This document shows, in pieces, positions 1 through 8,957 of a DNA stretch of 64,000 nt; the stretch's first letter is position 1; every line of letters starts with the position of its first letter. Origin of the DNA: Ewingella sp. CoE-038-23 (lineage in GTDB: Bacteria > Pseudomonadota > Gammaproteobacteria > Enterobacterales > Enterobacteriaceae); assembly GCF_040419245.1 (NCBI RefSeq), contig NZ_JAZHOH010000001.1:4402001-4466000 (forward strand), in the 5' to 3' direction. The notes under the pieces were generated by a model. It saw only the letters and a list, made by a program, of their open reading frames with translations, was not told the origin of the DNA and ran no database searches. The position numbers and the translations under genes are program-made.

Positions 1-554
1 TCGACAATCCACTCGCTGAAGGTTTCAACCGTCACTTCCAGCGGATCCGTGGTGCCCGCCGCAGCCGGAGGCACGATACGGTCAACGGCGGAGTCAACGA
101 AACCAACGTGGGCTTCAACCCAAGCTTTCTCATCTTCTGGCAGCGCGTTGAACACGTGCTGTTTGAACTGGCTGGTGCCACGCACCATGTTTTCACAGGC
201 GATAATGTTCAGCGGAGACTCATTGCCCTGCTGGTGACGCAGAACCAGACCTTTCGCCACGTTCGGCGCGATTTTCTCCAGCACGGTTGGGCCAACGGCG
301 GTGGTCACTAGGTCGACTTTAGCGATCAGGTCGATAGCTTCCTGACCTGCGCTGTTGACCGCGTTAACGTTTTTCACTGGCTCGACGCTGGCCTTCTCGC
401 CAACCACGTGCACGTCGTAACCATGACGGCTGTTTAAGGCTTCCAGCAGCACAGGGCTGACGTCAGCGAAGGTTAATTCAACTTGCGCATCGGCCAACAG
501 TTTACCGATAAATCCACGGCCAATATTGCCCGCGCCAAAATGTAGTGCTTTCAT
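1..554 (-). CDS. mtlD: Mannitol-1-phosphate 5-dehydrogenase, N-terminal part (runs off left edge)
   Basis: The reverse strand opens at an ATG at 552-554 and stays open to the window edge, so only about 184 N-terminal residues are visible. The protein begins [17 protein letters not shown], the GxGxxGRG NAD-binding Rossmann motif of MtlD, and continues with the family's conserved N-terminal domain. MtlD oxidises cytoplasmic mannitol-1-phosphate to fructose-6-phosphate. It lies 87 bp downstream of mtlA on the same strand, the usual mtlA-mtlD operon order, so the two steps of mannitol uptake and oxidation are co-transcribed. The C-terminal half lies outside the window. Identification is firm from sequence and neighbour. 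Confidence 0.95.
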   Translation of the reverse strand, partial: MKALHFGAGNIGRGFIGKLLADAQVELTFADVSPVLLEALNSRHGYDVHVVGEKASVEPVKNVNAVNSAGQEAIDLIAKVDLVTTAVGPTVLEKIAPNVAKGLVLRHQQGNESPLNIIACENMVRGTSQFKQHVFNALPEDEKAWVEAHVGFVDSAVDRIVPPAAAGTTDPLEVTVETFSEWIV

Positions 555-583
555 AACAATATTTCCTTCGAGTCCGAATCAAC

Positions 584-607
584 AAGCGGGTCTCGAAAGA
601 CCCGCTT
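584..607 (-). promoter_or_regulatory. Intercistronic hairpin between mtlA and mtlD
   Basis: A perfect 10-bp inverted repeat (AAGCGGGTCT, loop CGAA, AGACCCGCTT) sits in the 87-bp gap between mtlA and mtlD. It has no T-run on the reverse strand, so it looks like a stabilising or processing hairpin, or a weak attenuator, not a full terminator. The role is inferred. Confidence 0.5.
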
Positions 608-641
608 AGTAATACTCTCGACCGTTTCCCTTGTTGGCTGA

Positions 642-2555
642 TTAGCCGCGAAGGATGGTCAGAACCTCTTCAACGCTGGTGGTGTTGGCCAGACGGTCAA
701 TCACGCCATCTTCGTCCAGCGCCGTGGTCAGCTTGGTGATCACGTTGATGTGCTCATTATTACGCGCCGCGATACCAATAACCAGACGGGCTGAGTCATC
801 TTCGTCATCGCCCCAGCGAATGCCCGCCGGGTACTGGCAGAACACGATACCGGTTTTCAGCACGCGGTCTTTCGCTTCGATAGTCCCGTGCGGTACTGCG
901 ATAGATTCGCCGAGGTAAGTCGAGGTCAGCTGCTCACGAGCCAGCATCGCTTCAACGTACTCCTGCTGAACGTAGCCGCCTTTCACCAGTTGCTCACCCG
1001 CGAAGCGGATCGCGTCTTCTTTGTTGCTCGCCTGCAAGCCGAGGAAGATGTTGCTTTCGCTCAGGCGGAACAGGTGTTCGTTCTCTTGCTCACTCACCAG
1101 GCTGTCGCTCAGCGTGGTGTTCACTTTCTCTTTGTACTGGCTGGTTTTATTCACTTCAACCAGACGGGCAGTCAGATCAGTGTACAGGCCGCTGTCGAGG
1201 AAGTTAGTCAGTGAAATGTGCTGTGCGTGTGGCACTTGGCGCATTGCACGTTCGGTCAGGTCACGGTGGGTGATAACCAAGTCAACGTCGTCCGGCAGGC
1301 TGTTAATTGCGCTGTTGGTGACGCTGATGTTAGTCAGGCCAGCATCCTGCACTTTCTTACGCAGCACGCCTGCACCCATGGCACTTGAACCCATACCTGC
1401 GTCACAAGCTACGATGATTTTACGCACGGTAGACAAGTCGCCAGCCACGCCAGCGGTAGAAGCTTTGCCGCCTTTAGACTGTGCTTTCATGTCTTGAACG
1501 CGGCGAGTGGCTTCGTCCAGATCGTCGCCCTCTTTCACTTTGCTGGTTTTCAGCAGGAAAGCAGACACGATGAAGGAGACCGCGAACGCCGCCACGATTG
1601 CCGCGATGTTAGCGAAGTAAGTGCCTTTTGGCGTCATCGCCAGAACCGCGAGGATAGAGCCCGGAGATGCAGGAGAAACCAGGCCGCCGTTCAATACGGT
1701 CAGGGTGAACACGCCAGTCATACCGCCCAGAATTACCGCCAGCAGCAGGCGCGGGTTCATCAGAACGTATGGGAAGTAAATTTCGTGGATACCACCGAAG
1801 AAGTGGATGATTGCCGCGCCGCCAGCTGACTGTTTAGCGCTGCCACGACCGAAGAACATATAGGCCATCAGTACGCCCATACCCGGACCTGGGTTAGCTT
1901 CGATCAGGAAGAAGATTGATTTACCGGTTTCAGTCGCCTGCTGGATACCCAGTGGAGAGAAGATACCGTGGTTGATGGCGTTGTTGAGGAACAGGATTTT
2001 CGCTGGTTCAACAAAGATAGAAGCCAGTGGCAGCAGGTTATGGATAACCATGATATGCACGCCAGCCGCCAACACTTTGGACAGCGCTTCCACCAGCGGG
2101 CCGATAGCTAAGAAGGCGAGGATCGCCAGCAGCATACCGATGATACCGGCTGAGAAGTTGTTAACCAGCATCTCGAAGCCGCTTTTGATTTTGCCGTCAA
2201 CCAGACGGTCAAAGCGCTTGATACACCAGCCGCCCAGCGGACCTGCAATCATCGCACCGAGGAACATCGGCATGTCTGCACCGACGATAACGCCCATGGT
2301 GGTGATAGCACCCACCACGCCGCCACGGTCGCCGCCAACCAGACGTCCACCGGTGAAACCGATCAACAATGGCAGCAGGTAAGTGATCATCGGGCCAACC
2401 AGCTTCGCTAACGTTTCGTTAGGCAACCAACCCGTTGGGATGAACAGCGCCGTGATGATACCCCAGGCAATAAATGCCCCGATGTTAGGCATCACCATGT
2501 TACTCAGGAAGCGGCCAAAGTTTTGAACTCCGACCTTAACGTCTGGTGAAAACAT
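642..2555 (-). CDS. mtlA: PTS mannitol transporter EIICBA
   Basis: Inner-membrane permease that imports mannitol and phosphorylates it to mannitol-1-phosphate. Domain order is EIIC (hydrophobic, about residues 1-340, including GGIHEIYFPYVLMNP), EIIB with the phospho-cysteine loop CDAGMGSSAMG near residue 385, and EIIA with the phospho-histidine motif SIAVPHGT near residue 555. Length (637 aa) equals that of E. coli MtlA. I start at the ATG at 2555 because AGGGG lies about 8 bases upstream and the protein then begins MFSPDVKVGV, aligning with the family; a GTG three codons earlier is possible but less likely. Followed by mtlD; four CRP-like sites lie upstream, consistent with catabolite control. 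Confidence 0.96.
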   Translation of the reverse strand: MFSPDVKVGVQNFGRFLSNMVMPNIGAFIAWGIITALFIPTGWLPNETLAKLVGPMITYLLPLLIGFTGGRLVGGDRGGVVGAITTMGVIVGADMPMFLGAMIAGPLGGWCIKRFDRLVDGKIKSGFEMLVNNFSAGIIGMLLAILAFLAIGPLVEALSKVLAAGVHIMVIHNLLPLASIFVEPAKILFLNNAINHGIFSPLGIQQATETGKSIFFLIEANPGPGMGVLMAYMFFGRGSAKQSAGGAAIIHFFGGIHEIYFPYVLMNPRLLLAVILGGMTGVFTLTVLNGGLVSPASPGSILAVLAMTPKGTYFANIAAIVAAFAVSFIVSAFLLKTSKVKEGDDLDEATRRVQDMKAQSKGGKASTAGVAGDLSTVRKIIVACDAGMGSSAMGAGVLRKKVQDAGLTNISVTNSAINSLPDDVDLVITHRDLTERAMRQVPHAQHISLTNFLDSGLYTDLTARLVEVNKTSQYKEKVNTTLSDSLVSEQENEHLFRLSESNIFLGLQASNKEDAIRFAGEQLVKGGYVQQEYVEAMLAREQLTSTYLGESIAVPHGTIEAKDRVLKTGIVFCQYPAGIRWGDDEDDSARLVIGIAARNNEHINVITKLTTALDEDGVIDRLANTTSVEEVLTILRG

Positions 2556-2728
2556 AAAACGCACCCCTATTGATACGCGCTAACAATAAGAGCGCGTGAT
2601 ATCTGTTAATTATCGGTGACGGTTAATACGGTTTTCGTGCCACTGCTTTAAAAATCCGTCCGTCGAATTGCTGTCTGCGAGGCGGACTCTACCACGTGAT
2701 TATGGCACCGCGTAGACGCTGCGCATTA

Positions 2729-2744
2729 CGTGAGCAAGATCACG
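2729..2744. promoter_or_regulatory. CRP-like site 1, mtl promoter region
   Basis: CGTGA-N6-TCACG, a symmetric 16-bp match to the CRP consensus TGTGA-N6-TCACA with one mismatch in each arm. It lies about 175 bp upstream of the mtlA start. Confidence 0.5.
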
Positions 2745-2772
2745 CAGCCCACCCCGTCACACCCCACTTTTT

Positions 2773-2788
2773 AGTGACTTTCATCACA
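2773..2788. promoter_or_regulatory. CRP-like site 2, mtl promoter region
   Basis: AGTGA-N6-TCACA, a single mismatch from the CRP consensus. Confidence 0.6.
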
Positions 2789-2845
2789 AAAAACCCCTGA
2801 AACTTAGGTACAACGAATAATTTTTGCGCGTTATCGCCCTTAAAA

Positions 2846-2861
2846 TGTGATTAAAATCACA
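2846..2861. promoter_or_regulatory. CRP site 3, mtl promoter region (perfect arms)
   Basis: TGTGA-TTAAAA-TCACA, both arms matching the CRP consensus exactly, in a 540-bp AT-rich gene-free stretch upstream of mtlA. The E. coli mtl promoter also has several CRP sites. Confidence 0.75.
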
Positions 2862-2889
2862 CTTTTACTTTGTCGCTTTGTTATTAAAA

Positions 2890-2905
2890 TGTGACATTCA
2901 TCACA
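2890..2905. promoter_or_regulatory. CRP site 4, mtl promoter region (perfect arms)
   Basis: TGTGA-CATTCA-TCACA, both arms matching the CRP consensus exactly, 44 bp (about four helical turns) from site 3, so the two would face the same side of the helix. Confidence 0.75.
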
Positions 2906-3053
2906 ATTTATTTTTCGATGACGACAAAAAATCTGTATAAAAAGCGGCCAGCTGTATGAGCGCCGTCAATGAACCGGTTTACGAGGGGAAGGTTGAAAGA
3001 AAATTACGGTTGGGGAGAGGTGAAGAAAAGAGGTCGGGCAACTCACGAGATGC

Positions 3054-3088
3054 GAAAAAATATCAGGCCCCCCAATCGAGGAGCCTGA
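3054..3088 (-). terminator. Rho-independent terminator of the DsbA-like gene
   Basis: Reading the reverse strand, TCAGGC and GCCTGA form a G/C-rich stem followed by ATATTTTTTCGC. It lies 17 bp past the stop codon at 3105. Confidence 0.7.
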
Positions 3089-3104
3089 AGGTGTGGCTAG
3101 CGGG

Positions 3105-3896
3105 TTATTTACCCTGAGCTTTGACGATGGCGGCCTGTAACTCCTCGGCAGACACGGCACCTGGCAATACGGTGGTGTTTGCAGCGGTGGCGCCAGAGGT
3201 TGGCATCACGACGAAGCCCGGCGTGCCGCCGAAGCCTAAAGTACGCGCCAATTCGTCATTGGATGCCAGAGCTTCATGGGTCGCTTTCAGCTGTTCTGCG
3301 CTTGGCGTGCTGGCTTTCGCTGCTTTCACCGCGGCGGCAATATCCGCGTTGGTCAGCTTACCTTCGTCATGGCCAGTGCGATAAAGGCTGTTGTGATAGT
3401 CGAAGTAAGCCTGAGAGCCCTTCTCTTTCCACACTGCCATGCCGGTTTCAGCGGCCGTGATCGACTCTTTCCAACGATCGCCGAAGATTGGCCACTCTTT
3501 AAACACGAAACGCACCGTTGGGTTGGCCTTCACCGTTTGCTCTACCAGCGGGGCCATACGGCTGCAATACAGGCATTGGTAATCGAAGAACTCCACAAAC
3601 GCGACTTTGGCATCTTTCGGGCCATAGCTTGGCGTCGCCGGGTCATTCACCAGCGCTTTGGCGTTAGCCAGCACGGCATCCTGAGCCTGTTGCTGCTGCT
3701 GGTCAGCCTGCTGGGCCTGCAACTTCTGGCTCACCTGCACCAAAATTTCTGGGTGCGCGACCATGTAATCGGCCGCAATCTTGCCAATCGCTTCTTGCTG
3801 AGCCGGGGTGAAATCGGCGGTGGTGGCATCAGCCGCCATCGCTAGCGTCGGGGTCATTACCAGTGCGGCCAGCAAAGTCATCGTCTGACGTTTCAT
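3105..3896 (-). CDS. Periplasmic DsbA-family thiol:disulfide protein with Q-rich N-terminal extension
   Basis: A secreted thioredoxin-fold protein of 263 aa. Residues 1-21 form a Sec signal peptide ending AMA before ADATTADF. Residues about 30-80 are helical and glutamine-rich (ADQQQQQAQDA), then the thioredoxin domain carries the redox pair C108-L-Y-C111 in FFDYQCLYC and the cis-proline region GGTPGFVV. The layout resembles Com1/ScsC-type DsbA relatives, in which an N-terminal helical stalk makes dimers or trimers, often isomerases, instead of the monomeric oxidase DsbA (about 208 aa). No DsbB-like partner is adjacent, so oxidase versus isomerase or copper-resistance roles cannot be decided. 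The ATG at 3896 puts the signal peptide at residue 1; residue 6 is another possible start. Confidence 0.85.
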   Translation of the reverse strand: MKRQTMTLLAALVMTPTLAMAADATTADFTPAQQEAIGKIAADYMVAHPEILVQVSQKLQAQQADQQQQQAQDAVLANAKALVNDPATPSYGPKDAKVAFVEFFDYQCLYCSRMAPLVEQTVKANPTVRFVFKEWPIFGDRWKESITAAETGMAVWKEKGSQAYFDYHNSLYRTGHDEGKLTNADIAAAVKAAKASTPSAEQLKATHEALASNDELARTLGFGGTPGFVVMPTSGATAANTTVLPGAVSAEELQAAIVKAQGK

Positions 3897-4030
3897 TCAT
3901 AGATCCTTAATCGATAAAGTCGGGAAAGAGGAAAATGTATTGCTGAAAAGTAGAGTAAATCGCAGCCAGTTGCAGGTGAGAAATTGTTATTTTTTATAAA
4001 TTTACAGATCCTGACGCTGGCGCGAGAGAC

Positions 4031-4059
4031 AAAAAAGCCACGAGGTTTCCCACGTGGCT
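4031..4059 (-). terminator. Rho-independent terminator of yiaF
   Basis: AGCCACG and CGTGGCT arms, followed on the reverse strand by TTTTTT, 37 bp after the yiaF stop. Confidence 0.75.
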
Positions 4060-4095
4060 CGATTATTTAACAATAATTCAGCGAGTTACCAGAAA

Positions 4096-4818
4096 TTAAT
4101 GGCTGTAATCGCCTTGCGCGACTTTCTGCGCGCTGAGCAGCGTCTGCTGTTTGCCCACCAGATTCGACATCATGGTGTTGTACTGCGTTGCCTGCTGCTG
4201 AGTCGGGAATTGCACGCCGCCATTGGCGAAAGCCACCTGATTGCCCTGCTGTTGCAGGTAATCGCCCACGGCAATGATGTCCTGAGTGAAGCTGCTGAGC
4301 GCAGGCACCAGCGGTGTCAGCACGTTAGCAGGTTCGGTCACGACATTGGAATAAACCTGACCATAAACCGCTTTCAAATCGTCCGGCTGCTTCAGCGCGG
4401 CCATCGCGGTATCCGCTTTGTTCTTCGAATCACGAATTTGCGCACTCAGAAGATTTAACGAACCCGCCGCCTGTTGCAGCGCAGAGCGTTGCGTCATGTA
4501 GTCCTGCGGAGCACGAATCTGACCAATGGCGCTAACCGCCGGCACCAGACCGCCTTCAACCGATGACTTCAGCTGACGCGAGAACGACAGAATGATGCCG
4601 TAATCATTAGCGTAATTGCCGAACTTCTGTTTTTGATCTTCGCTCAGCGACGGCAGATTCTGCCCGCTGCGCATCACGGTATTTTGCAAATAATCGATAA
4701 AAGCTTTGCGTTGCTCCGGCTCTTTATCGCCGCATGCCGTGAGTTGAAACACGACCAGCAATGCCACAAACGGCGCTAACCAACGCCCGAATGCCCTGCT
4801 TCTGATCCCTACAGCCAT
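4096..4818 (-). CDS. yiaF: DUF3053 lipoprotein YiaF
   Basis: A 240-aa lipoprotein. The N-terminus has basic residues (GIRSRAFGRW), a hydrophobic segment and the lipobox LTAC, so Cys29 would be lipidated after signal peptidase II cleavage. The remainder is helical and matches my recollection of E. coli YiaF (DUF3053), an envelope protein of unsettled function. It stands alone on the reverse strand with its own terminator. In E. coli yiaF lies near ghrB, cspA and glyS; glyS is also close here, which supports the assignment. Confidence 0.85.
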   Translation of the reverse strand: MAVGIRSRAFGRWLAPFVALLVVFQLTACGDKEPEQRKAFIDYLQNTVMRSGQNLPSLSEDQKQKFGNYANDYGIILSFSRQLKSSVEGGLVPAVSAIGQIRAPQDYMTQRSALQQAAGSLNLLSAQIRDSKNKADTAMAALKQPDDLKAVYGQVYSNVVTEPANVLTPLVPALSSFTQDIIAVGDYLQQQGNQVAFANGGVQFPTQQQATQYNTMMSNLVGKQQTLLSAQKVAQGDYSH

Positions 4819-5067
4819 GAGTCCTGACTCCTGATTTCAATGTTCTTTTTACCGGCCAGTTCCGTGCCGATCTGGGCTTTCCATGCGAGTAATAGAATAG
4901 AACATCTGGGGGGAATGCGATACAAACAACAACTTGGCGGTTAAAAAAATGTGATACAGCCTTAAGAGGCGTTATTGTCGAAAAAATAGGCCTGCACAAA
5001 AAATTAAAAAGGCTTAAATCTTATTAAAGAAATAAGCCCAGAGGTTATATAAAAACTATCAACAAAA

Positions 5068-5391
5068 TTATTTAGACAGGGTCATCCTAATTTGGTCACC
5101 TGTTTTTAATTTATAGTCACAATAGGTTAACCCATTATTTTTCGTCGGCTCCCCATTAGGGTTTAAGAGAGTCTCAACCTCACTCCCTTTTTCAGCCATA
5201 GGGTCATACCCTTTCCACTTACAATCATCTGCAGATGGAGAGCAATAAACCATACTCATGACTTTATCACTATCTTCTTCTTGCTTTGTGGCTACGACCG
5301 TTTCAGGTTTTGGGCATTGCTCCGCCGCCGCCGCAATACCGGCAAAGGAAGTTAACCCGATAAAAACAGATAATATAATTGTTTTATTCAT
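5068..5391 (-). CDS. Small secreted cysteine-rich protein, DUF3757-like
   Basis: A 107-aa protein with a clear signal peptide (MNKTIILSVFIGLTSFAGIAAAA) before EQCPKPETVV. Four cysteines remain in the mature part (in EQCPKP, VYCSPS, DDCKWK and TYCDYK), enough for two disulfide bonds. The mature N-terminus starting with a CP dipeptide resembles DUF3757 proteins, short secreted proteins of unknown function, but this is a weak match. The gene is AT-rich compared with yiaF and glyS and lies next to the gtr-like cluster, suggesting a shared horizontally acquired segment. No function can be assigned. Confidence 0.6.
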   Translation of the reverse strand: MNKTIILSVFIGLTSFAGIAAAAEQCPKPETVVATKQEEDSDKVMSMVYCSPSADDCKWKGYDPMAEKGSEVETLLNPNGEPTKNNGLTYCDYKLKTGDQIRMTLSK

Positions 5392-5826
5392 AATAGTTCT
5401 CTCTCTTTGTTTACTTGACTTAACCCAAATTAAAAGTAGCCCAGCCTTTTGAATCCTTCCATCTTAATATATAGATTATACCTATCACTTCGAGTTAACG
5501 TAAAAGGTGGAGTGGTAGATAGCGAATATGAATCATTAACAGACTAACTTATTAAATTAAATTAGCCCGCAACTTACTATTAAATCAGGGGATTATTTTT
5601 AGCTCTATCTTTAACCAGAATCATATATATACAAAGGTAAAATAAAATTTAGTGACTCCATATCTTGAAAGATTTTCTTCCAAAATTTAGTGAGTGCCTC
5701 TTTTCATTAGTAAGGTTGAGCATATGCGAGGCGACAACTACGCTTGTTAAAGCTTTACTTCGCAAGATATGTAGATAGCCACTGGCAAAGCCCTGTTTTC
5801 GTCGTGCGCGACAAGGAGTTCATCCA
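5392..5826. other. AT-rich intergenic region before the gtr-like cluster
   Basis: About 435 bp of AT-rich sequence between the divergent small secreted gene and the gtr-like cluster. I see no convincing gene, and no promoter or operator strong enough to place. It probably carries the promoters of both flanking transcripts. The low GC contrasts with the flanking chromosome. Confidence 0.4.
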
Positions 5827-6742
5827 ATGGAATCAGATAATAAGACCATCAGCCGGCGCGCCAACCTTTTCATTGTTTCTTTGCTTGCTCTTGGCTGCTG
5901 CATTTTCTTTTCCTGGTATTTCAATCCAGGATTTATGTCGGTGGATAGCCTGTCGCAATATCGTCAAGCTGCCGGTTTGCAATCTATCAACGACGCCCAT
6001 CCCGTCATCATGGTTTACCTTTGGCGAGGCTTACTTAACATCACGGGCTTCATCGGCAGCATGCTGATGTTTCATCAGTTTATTTATTGGCTTTCGCTGC
6101 TAATGCTGGTCACGCAGCTCACGCGAAGTCTTGCTGCGCGTTTGATATTACTATTAGTGATAGGTCTTTGCCCGCCATTGATTATAACGTCTCTGCATGT
6201 CTGGAAAGACGTCGGCATGATGAGTGCCTTGGTATTATGTGTCGCCGCACTGCTTGGCTATGGTAACCATGCTCACTGGGGATGGATCACCGTCGCGCTA
6301 ATTGCACTATTCTATGCCATTTCAGTACGCATCAATGGGTTCATTCCCGGTGTGATATTACTGCTATTTTTGAGTTTCCAATTCAGCAAGAAATTAACGC
6401 AATCACTCCGCCGCCTCTGGGCCTTAACTCTGACCTATTGTTTCATCGTGCTGATAGCAATGACCGCTGTCAGCTCATTGATAAAACATAAAACTGTACG
6501 CATATATTCGACCGGCACCCTGTTAATTTGGGACATGGCCGCCATTTCTATTGCCGAAAATAAAAACTTGCTGCCGGATTATCTACCAAGAATAGATCCT
6601 CAACGCGATATGTTCAGTTATCTGCAGGAAAGGTATTCACCCAATGTCAATACCACCACCTTTGAGGTGGTTTCACCCTATCTCGAGAAAAAGGAGCAAT
6701 CGGCCCTCTTTCATGATTGGTTAACACTGGTATTGGCACATC

Positions 6743-6751
6743 CCGGTGACT
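6743..6751 (+). repeat. Left 9-bp target duplication of IS1 (copy 1)
   Basis: CCGGTGACT immediately left of IS1; the same nine bases recur at 7520-7528 on the other side, marking simple transposition. Confidence 0.95.
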
Positions 6752-6766
6752 GGTAATGACTCCAAC

Positions 6767-7270
6767 TTACTGATAGTGTTTTATGTTCAGATAATGCCCG
6801 ATGACCTTGTCATGCAGCTCCACCGATTTTGAGAACGACAGTGACTTCCGTCCCAGCCTTGCCAGATGTTGTCTCAGATTCAGGTTATGTCGCCCAATGC
6901 GCTGAGTGTAACGCTTGCTGATAACGTGCAGCTTTCCCTTCAGGCGGGGTTCATACAGCGGCCAGCCATCCGTCATCCATACCACGACCTCAAAGGCCGA
7001 CAGCAGGCTCAGAAGACGCTCCAGTGTGGCCAGAGTGCGTTCACCGAAGACGTGCGCCACAACCGTCCTCCGTATCCTGTCATACGCGTAAAACAGCCAG
7101 CGCTGACGTGATTTAGCACCGACGTAGCCCCACTGTTCGTCCATTTCAGCGCAGACAATCACATCACTGCCCGGTTGTATGCGTGAGTTTACCGACTGCG
7201 GCCTGAGTTTTTTAAGTGTCGTAAAATCGTGTTGAGGCCAACGCCCATAATGCGTGCACTGGCGCGACAT
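6767..7270 (-). CDS. insB: IS1 InsB transposase part
   Basis: 167-aa InsB ([11 protein letters not shown]...), the catalytic DDE part of IS1 transposase. It overlaps insA and is normally made as the fusion InsAB' by a -1 frameshift. Confidence 0.95.
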   Translation of the reverse strand: MSRQCTHYGRWPQHDFTTLKKLRPQSVNSRIQPGSDVIVCAEMDEQWGYVGAKSRQRWLFYAYDRIRRTVVAHVFGERTLATLERLLSLLSAFEVVVWMTDGWPLYEPRLKGKLHVISKRYTQRIGRHNLNLRQHLARLGRKSLSFSKSVELHDKVIGHYLNIKHYQ

Positions 7271-7464
7271 CCGACGCCATTCATGGCCATATCAATAATT
7301 TTCTGGTGTGTACCGGGCTGAGAGGCGGTGTAAGTGAACTGTAGCTGCCATGTTTTACGGCAGTGAGAGCAGAGATAGCGCTGATGTCCGGCAGTACTTT
7401 TACCGTTACGCACCACGCCTTCAGTAGCTGAGCAGGAGGGACAACTGATGGAGATGGAAGCCAC
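7189..7464 (-). CDS. insA: IS1 InsA
   Basis: 91-aa InsA with the CPSC...CSHC zinc-binding residues and a helix-turn-helix. It binds IS1 ends, represses the element and supplies the N-terminus of InsAB'. Confidence 0.95.
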   Translation of the reverse strand: MASISISCPSCSATEGVVRNGKSTAGHQRYLCSHCRKTWQLQFTYTASQPGTHQKIIDMAMNGVGCRASARIMGVGLNTILRHLKNSGRSR

Positions 7465-7519
7465 GGGAGCACCTCAAAAACACCATCGTACACTAAATCA
7501 GTAAGTTGGCACCATTACC

Positions 7520-7528
7520 CCGGTGACT
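7520..7528 (+). repeat. Right 9-bp target duplication of IS1 (copy 1)
   Basis: CCGGTGACT, identical to 6743-6751. Confidence 0.95.
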
Positions 7529-7970
7529 ATCTGCAACACCGGCTCTATATATTTACGCGACTTTTAGGTGCTGATCGCGAGCCGGTTTATAATCCCTATC
7601 AACCAGGTAATCGCGCTGAATATATGGGTATCAATTTCACTCATCTCTCCATGGAGGATGTGGGAAAGTTATTAACTATTTTTGATACTTTTACTTCGTC
7701 GATTATTTACCGAGCGTGGCTCTATACTCTGCTGGCTATTATTGCACTGTTAATATCAGTGCGTCGAGCTCTCAACCATGATGATAATAAAGGCCGGTGT
7801 GGGTTAGTTATTGCGGTCAGTTTAAGTGGCTTAGTTAATACAGCTTCGCTCTTTTTTATCGCTACTGCTGCAGATTTCCGCTACATGGTCTGGAGTCTTT
7901 GCTCAGCCTTAATAGCAACCTTAATTCTGCTAAATGATAGACAGCAATATAAGAAAAAGGGGAGCCAAGA

Positions 7971-8957
7971 GTGATACCGAACATAGCCGTCATTATTCCC
8001 TGCTACAAAGTCAGGGAGCACATTCTTCAGGTAATTGCTGCTATTGGGCCTGAGGTGAAGCTTATTTTTGTTGTGGATGACTGTTGTCCAGAGCAGAGCG
8101 GGGATTACGTTCGGGAAAATACCCGCGATCCGCGTATTCACATTGTCCGACACCCGGAAAATAAAGGGGTCGGCGGAGCCGTGATGACCGGCTATCGTCT
8201 GGCGATTGAGCAGAAAATGGAGATATTGGTAAAGATAGACGGTGACGGGCAAATGGATCCTGCACTGTTAATGGACTTTGTTAAACCCATTCTGCGCGGC
8301 GAGGCAGATTATACCAAAGGTAATCGATTTCATAATCTGGAAAATCTCCTCACTATGCCGCGAATTAGGCTTGCCGGTAATGCCGTACTTTCCTTTATGA
8401 CCAAACTCTCGTCTGGATATTGGAATATTTTTGACCCTACAAATGGTTATACCGCGCTGCATCGCGATGTGGCCATTCAGCTCCCTTTAGACAAAATCAG
8501 CAACCGCTACTTCTTCGAAACAGATATGCTGTTTCACCTCAATATATTACGAGCAGTAGTGATGGATGTCCCCATGCACTCGAAATATGGGAATGAAATA
8601 AGTAATCTAAAAATTCCCGCTATCATTGGTGGTTTTTTGGCTAAGCACTGCCGCAATTTTATAAAGCGTATTTTTTATAATTATTATCTTCGAGACATGT
8701 CGCTTGCCTCTGTCGAGCTACCTATTGGGATAATCTTTCTATTATTTGGTGTGATTTTTGGTTCGATTAAATGGATAAGCGCTGAGGACACTGGCCTACC
8801 CACGCCCGCCGGTACGGTGATGTTGGCAGCGATGCCCATCATTATAGGTATTCAGTTTATTTTGGCCTTTATCGGCCACGATACCACCTCCATCCCGACG
8901 CGGGTTTTACATCAGCGGGATAGCCTCCCCTCCCACTCAATAGAGGATAAATCGTGA
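7971..8957 (+). CDS. GtrB-like family 2 glycosyltransferase
   Basis: A 328-aa GT2 enzyme. The N-terminal GT-A domain begins NIAVIIPCYKV and has the nucleotide-sugar and metal-binding acids in VVDDCCPE and IDGDGQMDP; the C-terminus holds two membrane helices (GIIFLLFGVIFGS and MPIIIGIQFILAFIG). This is the architecture of GtrB/DPM1-type transferases that load a sugar onto undecaprenyl phosphate at the inner membrane. It starts with GTG, overlapping the previous stop by four bases (GTGA), so translation is coupled. The donor and the final glycan target cannot be read from sequence. Confidence 0.85.
   Translation: MIPNIAVIIPCYKVREHILQVIAAIGPEVKLIFVVDDCCPEQSGDYVRENTRDPRIHIVRHPENKGVGGAVMTGYRLAIEQKMEILVKIDGDGQMDPALLMDFVKPILRGEADYTKGNRFHNLENLLTMPRIRLAGNAVLSFMTKLSSGYWNIFDPTNGYTALHRDVAIQLPLDKISNRYFFETDMLFHLNILRAVVMDVPMHSKYGNEISNLKIPAIIGGFLAKHCRNFIKRIFYNYYLRDMSLASVELPIGIIFLLFGVIFGSIKWISAEDTGLPTPAGTVMLAAMPIIIGIQFILAFIGHDTTSIPTRVLHQRDSLPSHSIEDKS

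Larger units (their letters stand above)
6752..7519 (-). mobile_element. IS1: IS1, complete 768 bp (copy 1)
   Basis: Begins GGTAATGACTCCAACTTAC and ends GGCACCATTACC, the IS1 termini, exactly 768 bp apart. It carries insA and insB on the reverse strand and is flanked by a perfect 9-bp duplication. It interrupts the first gene of the gtr-like cluster. The encoded InsB protein is identical to that of the copy at 51805, pointing to recent movement within this genome. Confidence 0.97.
5827..7974 (+). pseudogene. Multi-pass membrane protein, GtrC/DUF6020-like glucosyl-transferring, split by IS1
   Basis: The 5' part (5827-6751) encodes about 308 residues with many membrane helices and ends in an IS1-derived stop. 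Removing the IS1 and one copy of the 9-bp duplication joins base 6751 to 7529 in frame; the protein then continues (YLQHRLYIFTRLLGADREP) to the stop at 7974, giving 456 aa. That length and the hydrophobic profile fit O-antigen-modifying glucosyltransferases or related membrane proteins (DUF6020), which use undecaprenyl-linked sugar. It is the first gene of a cluster with a GtrB-like transferase and a small flippase-like protein. As it stands, the product is truncated after about two thirds. The family name is tentative; the interruption is certain. Confidence 0.8.

Noticed and set aside
2966-3160. Short reverse-strand open frame downstream of the DsbA-like gene
   Set aside because: It overlaps the 3' end of that gene and its terminator; no RBS and unusual composition.
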